Of a DNA stretch of 51,181 nt, positions 1 through 7,789 are shown one piece after another. The position numbers and the translations under genes are program-made. This DNA is from Parabacteroides faecalis (GTDB lineage: Bacteria > Bacteroidota > Bacteroidia > Bacteroidales > Tannerellaceae), in the NCBI RefSeq assembly GCF_022809355.1, contig NZ_JAKZMM010000031.1:1-51181 (forward strand). The letters are read 5' to 3'. Below the pieces are notes generated by a model, which saw nothing but the letters and a program-made list of their open reading frames with translations, was not told where the DNA came from and did no database searches. Numbering within the stretch: position 1 is the stretch's first letter; each line of letters starts with the position of its first letter.

Positions 1-2
1 TG

Positions 3-89
3 GCAGGATGGAATTCTGATTTCCTCGTAGAACTACTTGATGCAGACTGGAATCCTCCTTGTAATAAAATAGATTCCAGTAAAAAATGA
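3..89 (+). CDS. C-terminal tail of an unidentified protein (partial)
   Basis: An open frame enters from the left edge and ends at a TGA after 28 residues (ending KIDSSKK). The stretch DFLVELLDADWNPP has a protein-like composition and the other two forward frames close sooner. I do not recognise the family. There is no clear terminator between this stop and the next gene, so it could be the last gene of an upstream unit. It could also be a chance open frame, since only 29 codons are visible. Confidence 0.3.
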   Translation, partial: AGWNSDFLVELLDADWNPPCNKIDSSKK

Positions 90-233
90 TTGTAATGCGT
101 CAGCCCTGAATGGCTTTTATGCTATGCGGTAATGGGAGAAGCAGGAAAAACCCGTTGTAAAGAGATTGTCACATCAAGCACATAATCCCGTAATATCCTG
201 CCCGTACTTTTGTGTAAATCAATATAAAAACGT
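90..233. promoter_or_regulatory. Intergenic leader with a possible -7 box
   Basis: This short spacer holds TACTTTTG at 205-212, which fits the Bacteroidetes -7 consensus TAnnTTTG and lies 21 bp before the ATG of the phosphoesterase gene. No convincing TTTG -33 element stands 19-21 bp upstream, so the promoter call is weak. I see no strong hairpin. Confidence 0.35.
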
Positions 234-1046
234 ATGTATTTACGAAAACATTACCGCACAATCGTCCTTTCGGACATTCATTTGGGAACAACTCACTCGA
301 AAGTAGAGGAAGTTAGCCAATTGCTTCGCTCGGTGAACTGTGATAAACTCATCCTGAACGGAGATATCATTGACGGCTGGCACATGAAGAAGAACGGAAC
401 TCGGAAATGGCAGCCGGCACATACACAATTCTTCAAGATTATCATGAAACTGATGGAGAAATGTGGAACGGAGGTGATTTACGTTCGTGGAAATCACGAT
501 GACTTTCTGGATAATCTGGCTCCCATTCGCTTTGCGAATATTCAGATCGTAAAAGATTATGTATTGAAGAGTGAAGGGAAATCGTACTTCGTTACACACG
601 GAGATATCTTCGACCGGGTAACGACTCAGATGAAATGGCTGGCACTCTTGGGCGATATGGGTTATACGTTTTTACTTTGGTTTAATGGCTGGTACAACAA
701 ATACCGCACGTGGAGGGGAAAACCTTATTTCTCGCTTTCACAGCGGATTAAACAGAAGGTTAAGTCGGCGGTTTCGTATATATCGGATTTCGAGAAAACC
801 TTGTCAGACTTTGCCTTGGCCCGTAAGTATGATGGAATTATCTGCGGACATATCCATCATCCGGACAATACCTATTATGGCAAGATTCATTATTTGAATT
901 CGGGCGACTGGGTAGAAACGATGTCGGCACTGGCAGAAGACGAGAACGGCAACTGGAGCATTCTCTATTATTCAGACGTAGAAATGGAGCCTGCTCTGGC
1001 CGAAGAAAACAGAACAACCATCCAATCCATATCATCAGCCTCATGA
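234..1046 (+). CDS. UDP-2,3-diacylglucosamine diphosphatase-like metallophosphoesterase
   Basis: The 270-residue calcineurin-like phosphoesterase carries the full set of metal-binding motifs in order: DIHLG (Asp14, His16), NGDIIDG (Asp44), GNHDD (Asn87, His88), THGD (His122) and GHIHHPD near the C-terminus. This layout matches the LpxH-like family (COG2908), which cleaves the pyrophosphate of UDP-diacylglucosamine on the cytoplasmic face of the inner membrane during lipid A synthesis. It has no signal peptide. The stop overlaps the start of the next gene (ATGA at 1043-1046), so the two are translationally coupled. Coupling to a glycosyltransferase suggests a glycolipid role, but the exact substrate cannot be read from sequence; a non-LpxH paralogue is possible. 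Confidence 0.8.
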   Translation: MYLRKHYRTIVLSDIHLGTTHSKVEEVSQLLRSVNCDKLILNGDIIDGWHMKKNGTRKWQPAHTQFFKIIMKLMEKCGTEVIYVRGNHDDFLDNLAPIRFANIQIVKDYVLKSEGKSYFVTHGDIFDRVTTQMKWLALLGDMGYTFLLWFNGWYNKYRTWRGKPYFSLSQRIKQKVKSAVSYISDFEKTLSDFALARKYDGIICGHIHHPDNTYYGKIHYLNSGDWVETMSALAEDENGNWSILYYSDVEMEPALAEENRTTIQSISSAS

Positions 1047-2155
1047 AATATATCTTTATCGTACAGGGAGAAGGGCGCGGACATCTGACGCAATGTATGG
1101 CGCTGGAAGAGATTTTACGCAAGAATGGGCATGAAGTGGTGGAAATCCTGGTTGGAAAAAGTCAGTCCCGTCAATTGCCGGACTTCTTTATGCGAAGCAT
1201 TCAAGCTCCGATTCGTCGGTTTGAGAGTCCGAATTTCTTACCAACGGCTTCCAACAAGCGGAACAATATCCTGCGGAGCGTAGGGTATAATCTGCTGAAA
1301 GTACCGACCTATCTGAAGAGTATGCGCTTTATTAAAGAACGGATTCGGGAAACGCAGGCAGAAGTCGTCGTTAACTTCTATGAACTCCTGACCGGCTTGA
1401 CTTATGCACTTTATCATATCAAGGTACCACAAATTTGTATTGGACATCAATATCTATTCTTACATAAAAACTTCCATCTTCCGGAGATCAACAAGGCGGA
1501 AATTCAACTCTTAAACATTTTTTCCCAACTGACTTGCTTGGGCGCAAGCAAGAAACTGGCTCTTTCATTTACAAAAATGGAAGACGACAACGACCACCGT
1601 ATTTGCATCGTGCCGCCATTACTCCGGAAGGAAGTTTTTTCTATGCAGGCTACAACCGGCAATTACATACATGGCTATATGGTTAATGCCGGATTTGCAG
1701 AGAATGTCATGGCGTGGCATCAACGTTGTCCGGAGACGGAGTTGCGTTTCTTCTGGGACCGGAAAGGAGAAAAGGAAGTAAAAGTAATCGATGAAACCTT
1801 GTCTTTTCATCCACTCGACGACAAAGCTTTCTTAAAGCAGATGAGCGGATGCAAGGCTTACGCCAGTACGGCCGGATTTGAATCAGTCTGCGAAGCCATG
1901 TATCTGGGGAAACCGATTCTGATGGTTCCGGCTCATATCGAACAAGATTGCAATGCGCAAGATGCAGCCCGTAGCGGAGCCGGCATTGTTTCCGATGATT
2001 TCGATCTGGACAGGCTGCTTCGGTTTGCCGGGCAGTATAAACCCAATCCGTCATTCCGGACCTGGGTAAACAGCGCGCCTTATGTCATTCTGCATGCCTT
2101 AGAACCCGAGCCGCATGATTTGCCTTATCTTTCCGGTCAGGTACGGATGGCATAG
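1043..2155 (+). CDS. Glycosyltransferase, GT28/MurG-like fold
   Basis: This 370-residue cytoplasmic protein begins with KYIFIVQGEGRGHLTQ, the glycine-rich N-terminal loop with GHLTQ typical of GT-B enzymes such as MurG-like transferases. The C-terminal half has the sugar-nucleotide binding signature around ASTAGFESVCEAMYLGKP, followed by a Gln/Asp-rich donor site (EQDCNAQDA). It overlaps the upstream phosphoesterase by 4 bp and is probably in one operon with it. The predicted role is transfer of a sugar to a lipid or envelope acceptor; donor and acceptor are not identifiable. Two-domain organisation and length are normal, with no sign of damage. Confidence 0.75.
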   Translation: MKYIFIVQGEGRGHLTQCMALEEILRKNGHEVVEILVGKSQSRQLPDFFMRSIQAPIRRFESPNFLPTASNKRNNILRSVGYNLLKVPTYLKSMRFIKERIRETQAEVVVNFYELLTGLTYALYHIKVPQICIGHQYLFLHKNFHLPEINKAEIQLLNIFSQLTCLGASKKLALSFTKMEDDNDHRICIVPPLLRKEVFSMQATTGNYIHGYMVNAGFAENVMAWHQRCPETELRFFWDRKGEKEVKVIDETLSFHPLDDKAFLKQMSGCKAYASTAGFESVCEAMYLGKPILMVPAHIEQDCNAQDAARSGAGIVSDDFDLDRLLRFAGQYKPNPSFRTWVNSAPYVILHALEPEPHDLPYLSGQVRMA

Positions 2156-2362
2156 AATTACGGATGATAATGAACAAAAAGTAACAATAAAAATAACGTT
2201 TTATCAATATAATTCATAACTTTAGCAAGTTTTCAGTATCTATTTACCATTGATATGCTTCCTATTCGGAAGGATACAATCATAAACAGATCGAAGTCCC
2301 ACTTTATAAGGCCATAGCTTTATAGGGTGAGACTAAACTTGTTTCTTTATTTAATTATTAAT

Positions 2363-4441
2363 ATGAAAGCTGTAATGAAAATAAAGGAGAACAAAAATTA
2401 TTTGCCAAGAGACATCAGTTGGATGTATTTTAACCGTCGGATCTTGCAGGAAGCATGTCGAGACAATGTCCCTTTGTTGGAGCGTTTGTCTTTCTTGGGA
2501 ATTTATTCGAATAACTTGGATGAATTCTTCCGGGTGCGTGTGGCTTCGCAAAGCCGGATTGCCGAATGTGAAGACAAGGCAGCCCAGAAAAACAGACGGG
2601 AAGCCTTATCCATCTTGAAAGAAATCAATAAGCTGAATGCCGAATATTCCAAAGAATATGAATATGCTACCCGAGAAGTAACCAAGAAATTGAAGGAAGA
2701 AAACATCTATCTCTTGCGCGATGATGAGGTTGATGACGAACAGCTGGCTTTTATCCGGAACTTCTATATGCAACATCTGAACGGTGCGGTTATTCCGGTA
2801 TGGTTCTCTGCCATCAAACAGTTGGATGTTGAGAACGACGAGAATATATATCTGGCAGTAAGAATGTTCAGGAAGAAGGTAAAGAAACGCACGCCGGAGT
2901 ATGCATTCCTGGCATTGCCTGTAAATACGTGTGGCCGTTTTATCCGACTGCCGGATGCAGGTGAGAAACGTTATCTGATGTACTTGGACGATGTAATCCG
3001 CTGTTGTTTGCCCATGATCTTCTGCGGACAGGAATTTACAGATTATGAGGCGTATTCGTTTAAGTTTACACGCGATGCCGAAATGGAAATCGACAACGAC
3101 CTGCGGAACGGTATGCTGCAGAAGATTTCTAAAGGAGTCAAGAGTCGTAAACGCGGAGAGCCTTTGCGTGTCGTCTATGATTCGACCATGCCGAAAGGGT
3201 TGTTGAAACAGGTTCTTTCTACCTTATGTTTGGATAAATTGGATACAGTCTTGGCCGGAGGCCGATATCATAACCATAAAGATCTGATGAAGTTCCCTGA
3301 TTGTGGGCGGAAAGATCTGAAATATCCGGTATGGACACCGATCCTGAAAGAGGAATTGTCCGGAACGGAAAGTATTTTCAAGTTGATTCGGGAGAAAGAC
3401 CGTTTCATTCATGTGCCCTATCATAGCTTTGACTCGTATGTACGGGTGCTGCAGGAAGCGGCCGTGAGCAAGGAAGTGAAAAGCATCAAGACAACGCTCT
3501 ATCGTCTGGCTAAAGATTCCAAGGTCGTTAAAGCCTTGATCGGGGCGGCCCGGAATGGTAAAAAGGTGACAGTTGTCATTGAACTGTTGGCCCGTTTCGA
3601 TGAAGCCTCCAATATTGACTGGTCGAAGAAGATGCAAGATGCCGGTATCCATGTAATCTTTGGGGTGGAAGGATTGAAGGTGCATTCCAAAATCACGCAT
3701 ATAACCATGCGTTCGGGGAATGATATTGCCTGTATCAGTACGGGAAACTTTCACGAAGGAAACGCCCGGTCTTATACCGATTATATGTTGATGACGGCCT
3801 ACAAACCGATTGTCAGGGATGTCAATGCGGTATTCGATTTTATCGAACGTCCGTATTCGCCGATTCGCTTCAAGGAATTGCTGGTTTCTCCGAATGAAAT
3901 GAAGCAGAAGTTTGTCCGGCTTATCAACGATGAGATTCGTAATAAGGAAATGGGCAAGCCGGCTTATATCAAGATAAAGATTAATCATATCACGGATATC
4001 GTGATGGTTAAGAAACTGTATGAGGCGGCAGAGAAAGGAGTTCCGGTAGATTTACTTGTCCGTGGAAACTGTTCTCTGTTTACGGATTTACCTGAGTTGA
4101 ATGGTAACTTACGTATTCATGGAATCATTGACCGTTATCTGGAACATTCACGGATTTTTATCTTTGGAGCAGGAGGAACCGAGAAGATGTTTATCGGTTC
4201 GGCCGACTGGATGCCGAGAAACTTGGATAACCGAATTGAAGTTGTCACGCCTGTGTATAATCCGGAGATCAAAGCCGACCTGAAACAGGTTGTGGAATTT
4301 GGATTGAATGATACACTTCAGGGACGAATTGTGGACGGTACAGGAGAAAATCAGTTCCCTGATGAGGAAGAACAAGGCGTGTTCCGTTCGCAAGAAGCGC
4401 TTTACAACTATTATTTATCGAAAGAAAATTCACACGAATAA
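2363..4441 (+). CDS. ppk1: Polyphosphate kinase 1
   Basis: Ppk1 reversibly polymerises the terminal phosphate of ATP into polyphosphate. The N-terminus YLPRDISWMYFNRRILQEA is the conserved PPK1 N-domain, followed by the head domain and two phospholipase-D-like catalytic domains. The phosphorylated-histidine motif KVHSKI (about His441) and the second catalytic motif LEHSRIFIF (about His595) are both present. The frame is open upstream to a GTG at 2327, but that extension is hydrophobic and unlike PPK1; ATG 2363 is preferred, with ATG 2375 as an alternative. Neither has a Shine-Dalgarno site. The length of 692 residues is normal. ppx follows after a single base. Confidence 0.93.
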   Translation: MKAVMKIKENKNYLPRDISWMYFNRRILQEACRDNVPLLERLSFLGIYSNNLDEFFRVRVASQSRIAECEDKAAQKNRREALSILKEINKLNAEYSKEYEYATREVTKKLKEENIYLLRDDEVDDEQLAFIRNFYMQHLNGAVIPVWFSAIKQLDVENDENIYLAVRMFRKKVKKRTPEYAFLALPVNTCGRFIRLPDAGEKRYLMYLDDVIRCCLPMIFCGQEFTDYEAYSFKFTRDAEMEIDNDLRNGMLQKISKGVKSRKRGEPLRVVYDSTMPKGLLKQVLSTLCLDKLDTVLAGGRYHNHKDLMKFPDCGRKDLKYPVWTPILKEELSGTESIFKLIREKDRFIHVPYHSFDSYVRVLQEAAVSKEVKSIKTTLYRLAKDSKVVKALIGAARNGKKVTVVIELLARFDEASNIDWSKKMQDAGIHVIFGVEGLKVHSKITHITMRSGNDIACISTGNFHEGNARSYTDYMLMTAYKPIVRDVNAVFDFIERPYSPIRFKELLVSPNEMKQKFVRLINDEIRNKEMGKPAYIKIKINHITDIVMVKKLYEAAEKGVPVDLLVRGNCSLFTDLPELNGNLRIHGIIDRYLEHSRIFIFGAGGTEKMFIGSADWMPRNLDNRIEVVTPVYNPEIKADLKQVVEFGLNDTLQGRIVDGTGENQFPDEEEQGVFRSQEALYNYYLSKENSHE

Positions 4442-4442
4442 T

Positions 4443-5363
4443 ATGAAAACGAAAAGTTATGGTGCGATCGATATTGGTTCCAATGCAGTTCGATTGCTGA
4501 TTAAGAAAGTATCACGAAAGGAAAGTACCGGAGAAGACAAGTTCTCGAAGATATTATTGTTGCGCGTTCCGTTGCGTTTGGGTTTCGATGTGTTCGAGAA
4601 AGGCGAAATCAGTCCGGTAAAAGAAGAACGGATGCGTCGCCTGATGAAAGCCTATCGTCACTTGATGAAGATTTATGAGGTAGAATCTTTTCGGGCATGT
4701 GCTACTTCGGCCATGCGTGATGCCAAGAATGGAAAAGCGATTATCAAGAAGATACGGAAAACAACCGGTATTAATATTGAGATCATTGATGGTCAGGAGG
4801 AAGCTCAGATGATTTATAATAATCATGTGGAGTGCAGGGAAGACCAGAATGGCAATTATATGTATGTCGATGTTGGTGGTGGTAGTACGGAAATCAATCT
4901 CTTGATAGAAGGAAAGCTTGTTTATTCCAAGTCATTCAATATCGGTACGGTTCGTATTCTGACAGGTGGTGTAACCGAAGCAGCCTGGCATCAGATGCGG
5001 GATGAGATTGGTCGAGTAACGAAGAATCATGCCGAGATCAATATCATCGGTTCCGGTGGTAATATCAATAAACTGTATCGGTTGATCGAGAAGAAAGACA
5101 AGAAGCGGAAACGGATTCCGATTGCTTCTCTGCAGAATATGTACGACAAGTTGAAAGTTCTGACACCCGAAGCGCGCATGGAAACCTTTAATCTGAAGCC
5201 AGACCGGGCTGATGTTATTGTTCCTGCTTCTGAGATATTCTTATGTATCGCCGAAGTGATTCATGCGAATTATATCTATGTGCCGGAAATCGGACTTTCG
5301 GATGGTATTATAGATAATCTATATGCTGCCGACAAGGCCAAAGAAATGAAGGAAAACAAATAA
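4443..5363 (+). CDS. ppx: Exopolyphosphatase, Ppx/GppA family
   Basis: This 306-residue ASKHA-fold phosphatase starts with SYGAIDIGSNAVRLLI (phosphate-1 motif) and contains YVDVGGGSTEINLL (phosphate-2 motif) and IIGSGGNINKL (adenosine-like motif). Ppx enzymes remove terminal phosphates from polyphosphate; GppA relatives hydrolyse pppGpp. The ATG lies one base after the ppk1 stop, so synthesis and breakdown of polyphosphate are encoded together. The open frame extends 45 codons upstream inside ppk1, but only ATG 4443 gives the canonical N-terminus. It is a short single-module form lacking the C-terminal HD domain of E. coli Ppx, as is common in Bacteroidetes. Confidence 0.88.
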   Translation: MKTKSYGAIDIGSNAVRLLIKKVSRKESTGEDKFSKILLLRVPLRLGFDVFEKGEISPVKEERMRRLMKAYRHLMKIYEVESFRACATSAMRDAKNGKAIIKKIRKTTGINIEIIDGQEEAQMIYNNHVECREDQNGNYMYVDVGGGSTEINLLIEGKLVYSKSFNIGTVRILTGGVTEAAWHQMRDEIGRVTKNHAEINIIGSGGNINKLYRLIEKKDKKRKRIPIASLQNMYDKLKVLTPEARMETFNLKPDRADVIVPASEIFLCIAEVIHANYIYVPEIGLSDGIIDNLYAADKAKEMKENK

Positions 5364-5394
5364 ATCATTGTTTAATCTATATAAAACGAATAGC

Positions 5395-6279
5395 ATGAGA
5401 AACATTTCAAGAAGAGATGCGATCAAATCTATTTTGGCTGGTGGAGCCATGGTTTCGGCTACTCCGTTGATTTCGGCAGGAAATCTGCTTGGAAATCCTT
5501 CGGCTGCAAGCGAACCGTTGAAAGGAAATATTCATCATTCAGTAAGTAAATGGTGTTTTGGAGATATTCCACTGGATGAGTTCTGTGAGATTTGCAAACG
5601 CATCGGTATTGAGTCGGTGGAATTATTGGATCCGGTAGATTGGCCGACGGTAAAGAAACATGGATTGACTGTCGCTATGGCGCAAGGTGCCGGTTTAGGT
5701 ATCGACCGTGGTTTCAATGATCCGCAGTTGCATGATGAATTGGTGGCCAGTTACGAGAAAGTCATTCCGATGGTTGCCGAAGCCGGATTGACGAATCTGA
5801 TCTGTTTTGCCGGACGAAGAAATGGAGTGACGGATCTGCAAGGCTGGGAAAATTGCGAGAAAGGCTTGAAACGTCTGCTCCCTATTGCTGAGAAGTATCA
5901 TGTCGTACTGACCATGGAGTTGCTGAATAGCGTAGGGCATAAAGACTATCTGTGTGATCATACGGTTTGGGGCGTTGAATTATGCCGTCGGTTAGGTTCT
6001 CCTAACTTCAAGCTCTTGTATGATATTTATCATATGCAGATTATGGAAGGTAACATTATTGAGAATATCCGTAAGTATCATACTTATTTCTCTCATATTC
6101 ATACGGGCGGTTCTCCCGGACGGGCAGAGATCGATGAGACACAGGAATTATATTATCCGGCTATTATGCGAGCTTTGGTCGATGTCGGTTATAAAGGTTT
6201 TGTCGGTCAGGAATTTGTTCCTAAGCAGAAAGATAAGATTGCCTCTTTAGAGAAATGTATCCGTATTTGTGATGTATAA
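5395..6279 (+). CDS. Tat-exported sugar phosphate isomerase/epimerase (hydroxypyruvate isomerase-like)
   Basis: The protein has 294 residues. The N-terminus NISRRDAIKSILAGGAMVS is a twin-arginine signal, so the folded protein is probably exported to the periplasm. The mature part is an AP-endonuclease-2-like TIM barrel: metal ligands are suggested by Glu in TMELLN, by DIYHMQ, by the HIHTGG segment and by Glu in VGQEFVP. This pattern is close to hydroxypyruvate isomerases and related epimerases. The actual sugar substrate is unknown. The ATG at 5395 is 31 bp after ppx, so it may be co-transcribed. A strong hairpin follows the stop. Confidence 0.75.
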   Translation: MRNISRRDAIKSILAGGAMVSATPLISAGNLLGNPSAASEPLKGNIHHSVSKWCFGDIPLDEFCEICKRIGIESVELLDPVDWPTVKKHGLTVAMAQGAGLGIDRGFNDPQLHDELVASYEKVIPMVAEAGLTNLICFAGRRNGVTDLQGWENCEKGLKRLLPIAEKYHVVLTMELLNSVGHKDYLCDHTVWGVELCRRLGSPNFKLLYDIYHMQIMEGNIIENIRKYHTYFSHIHTGGSPGRAEIDETQELYYPAIMRALVDVGYKGFVGQEFVPKQKDKIASLEKCIRICDV

Positions 6280-6284
6280 AACTG

Positions 6285-6325
6285 AAACGGACAATGGGTA
6301 AAAGAAGAAATCCCATTGTCCGTTT
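6285..6325. terminator. Rho-independent terminator, probably bidirectional
   Basis: A perfect 14-bp stem (6285-6298 with 6312-6325; arms aaacggacaatggg and its complement) with a 13-base loop lies between the convergent isomerase and NlpC/P60 genes. Flanking A and T runs on the two sides allow termination in both directions. Confidence 0.85.
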
Positions 6326-6380
6326 TCTTATTCTGTAGTAAGATAAACTTGCAGACTAATTTACAAACGTGTATCAACCT

Positions 6381-6878
6381 TTAAACTGCCAAAACCCGGC
6401 AAGCTCCTACATAGCGCTTTTGATAATAAGCTTCCGTAGAGGAAGAAATACAAACGCCGGAACGGCTGGCATGAATGAATGAGAATGAACCCGTCTGATG
6501 ATTGACTTCCGTTACAATTCCTACATGTCCAATTTGACTGCTGTTACGGGAACCACTGAAAAATACCAAATCTCCTTTGTGTAATTCCTTGCAATCGCAT
6601 ATTTGTGTGCCTTGCGTAAATTGTGAACGGGAAGAATGTGTAAGCTGTATATTTTCTTTCTTGAAGACATACGACGTAAATCCGGAACAATCGAAACCAA
6701 CCTTTGGATTCATTCGTCCGCTCCGATACGGAACACCAATATATTTCATGGCCCGTTGTACAATATCGTTGCCGGTTGTTATCTTGGTCGAATCGTTTGA
6801 AGTGTTGGCATAGCCTGAAAGGATTACCGGAAATGACAGTAATAACGAAATGAATAATGTATAGAGTCGTCTCTTCAT
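6381..6878 (-). CDS. NlpC/P60 family cell-wall endopeptidase (C40)
   Basis: This 165-residue secreted enzyme has an N-terminal signal peptide (MKRRLYTLFISLLLSFPVIL) and one NlpC/P60 domain. The catalytic triad is visible: Cys64 in FDCSGF, His118 in IGHVGIV and His136 in FIHAS. Such enzymes cleave D-Glu to diamino acid bonds in peptidoglycan stem peptides. There is no extra SH3 or LysM binding domain, so this is the minimal form. It is monocistronic, bounded by the terminator on one side and by its own good promoter at 6920-6951. Confidence 0.88.
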   Translation of the reverse strand: MKRRLYTLFISLLLSFPVILSGYANTSNDSTKITTGNDIVQRAMKYIGVPYRSGRMNPKVGFDCSGFTSYVFKKENIQLTHSSRSQFTQGTQICDCKELHKGDLVFFSGSRNSSQIGHVGIVTEVNHQTGSFSFIHASRSGVCISSSTEAYYQKRYVGACRVLAV

Positions 6879-6919
6879 CTTCTCAGAATTTGATAGTTAT
6901 ACATCTTTAAAACGGTATC

Positions 6920-6951
6920 CAAAGTTACAAGAATGCTTAGTTAATGGCAAA
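6920..6951 (-). promoter_or_regulatory. Bacteroidetes-type promoter of the NlpC/P60 gene
   Basis: On the minus strand, TTTG (6951-6948) is followed after exactly 20 bp by TAACTTTG (6927-6920), a full match to the TTTG / TAnnTTTG layout of Bacteroidetes sigma-ABfr promoters. The -7 box is 42 bp before the start codon. The rest of the 6879-7133 spacer holds only the hairpin at 7083-7114. Confidence 0.7.
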
Positions 6952-7082
6952 TATCTTCATTTCTTTTGGGAAAGTCTAAAGTTTCTTTACGAACTGATAT
7001 AAAAATGGGTTTGTTAGGAAACAATTCTTCTTATTTCTGAAAAGAAGTGATAAGAAAGGCTAATGGTAATCGATTCGGATAT

Positions 7083-7114
7083 GAATAGAGGCACATCACA
7101 CAGTGCCTCTATTC
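7083..7114 (-). terminator. Hairpin downstream of the outer-membrane protein gene
   Basis: A perfect 12-bp stem (7083-7094 with 7103-7114, arm gaatagaggcac) with an 8-base loop lies 20 bp beyond the stop of the minus-strand beta-barrel gene. The T tract after it on the minus strand is poor, so termination may be partial. Confidence 0.6.
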
Positions 7115-7133
7115 TTGTTGGACTTGATTCGTT

Positions 7134-7616
7134 TTACCGTATCTGGAACTTGTATCCGAAAGATAATCCGAAAATACCAGACATTTCATCCGGAATAACG
7201 GTTTGATAGGCATGAATACCGCCAAACCATCGGTTGTATTCCAATCCTATTTCGGCAGAAATACCGAAATCATAGTCATTACCCAGCTGTGCATAAGGCC
7301 CCAGATTAAAACGCCAGGTCACTTCTTTCACCGGAAGCCGATAGGAAGCATAAACCGGAATATGTAATAGACTGACATTGTTGCTGGATTGCTGGTGACA
7401 ACTCAGGAAAGAAATTCCGGGTTGCAGATAAAAATGTTCGGTCAGTGGAATGGAAACCATTGTACCAATATTATACCCGCACATGCAGTTCTCTCCTGAT
7501 TCATACGGAGCAATCAGATTTATTCCTACTCGCGGCTCTAACTCAACGGCTTTTTCTTGTGCCGAAGCAGCCGTTGCCATGCCTAAGGCAAGGACTGCCA
7601 TCATCATTTTCTTCAT
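7134..7616 (-). CDS. Small outer-membrane beta-barrel protein
   Basis: The 160-residue protein has a signal peptide (KKMMMAVLALGMATAASAQ) and then alternating hydrophobic strands with aromatic ends, finishing in GLSFGYKFQIR, a typical barrel closing strand. It resembles the OmpW/OMP_b-brl group of 8-strand barrels, whose functions are mostly unknown. A GTG at 7625 would extend it by three residues, but the sequence AAAAGGAGA (7634-7626) ends 9 bp before ATG 7616, which fits that start much better. It sits between unrelated genes, each with its own terminator. Confidence 0.7.
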   Translation of the reverse strand: MKKMMMAVLALGMATAASAQEKAVELEPRVGINLIAPYESGENCMCGYNIGTMVSIPLTEHFYLQPGISFLSCHQQSSNNVSLLHIPVYASYRLPVKEVTWRFNLGPYAQLGNDYDFGISAEIGLEYNRWFGGIHAYQTVIPDEMSGIFGLSFGYKFQIR

Positions 7617-7721
7617 TTCTTTCACTCTCCTTTTATGTGTTATATGATTAACTTATTTGTGTGACTATTTCAAAAACGAAAACCGGCTTCTATTATTGTT
7701 TTGAGAATTGTTTAAAAACAA

Positions 7722-7758
7722 AAAGTTCTCAGTAACGGCTTTCCCGTCTGAGAACTTT
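7722..7758 (-). terminator. Rho-independent terminator of the acyl-CoA ligase gene
   Basis: A perfect 11-bp stem (7722-7732 with 7748-7758, arm aaagttctcag) is followed on the minus strand by TTTTTGTTTTT. It lies 30 bp past the ligase stop. Confidence 0.85.
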
Positions 7759-7789
7759 CTGGTCTTGTCTGTTTTTTATGCTGACTTAT

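Noticed and set aside
3224-3988. A 254-codon frame antisense to ppk1
   Set aside because: It is a shadow of the strongly conserved ppk1 coding strand and resembles no protein.
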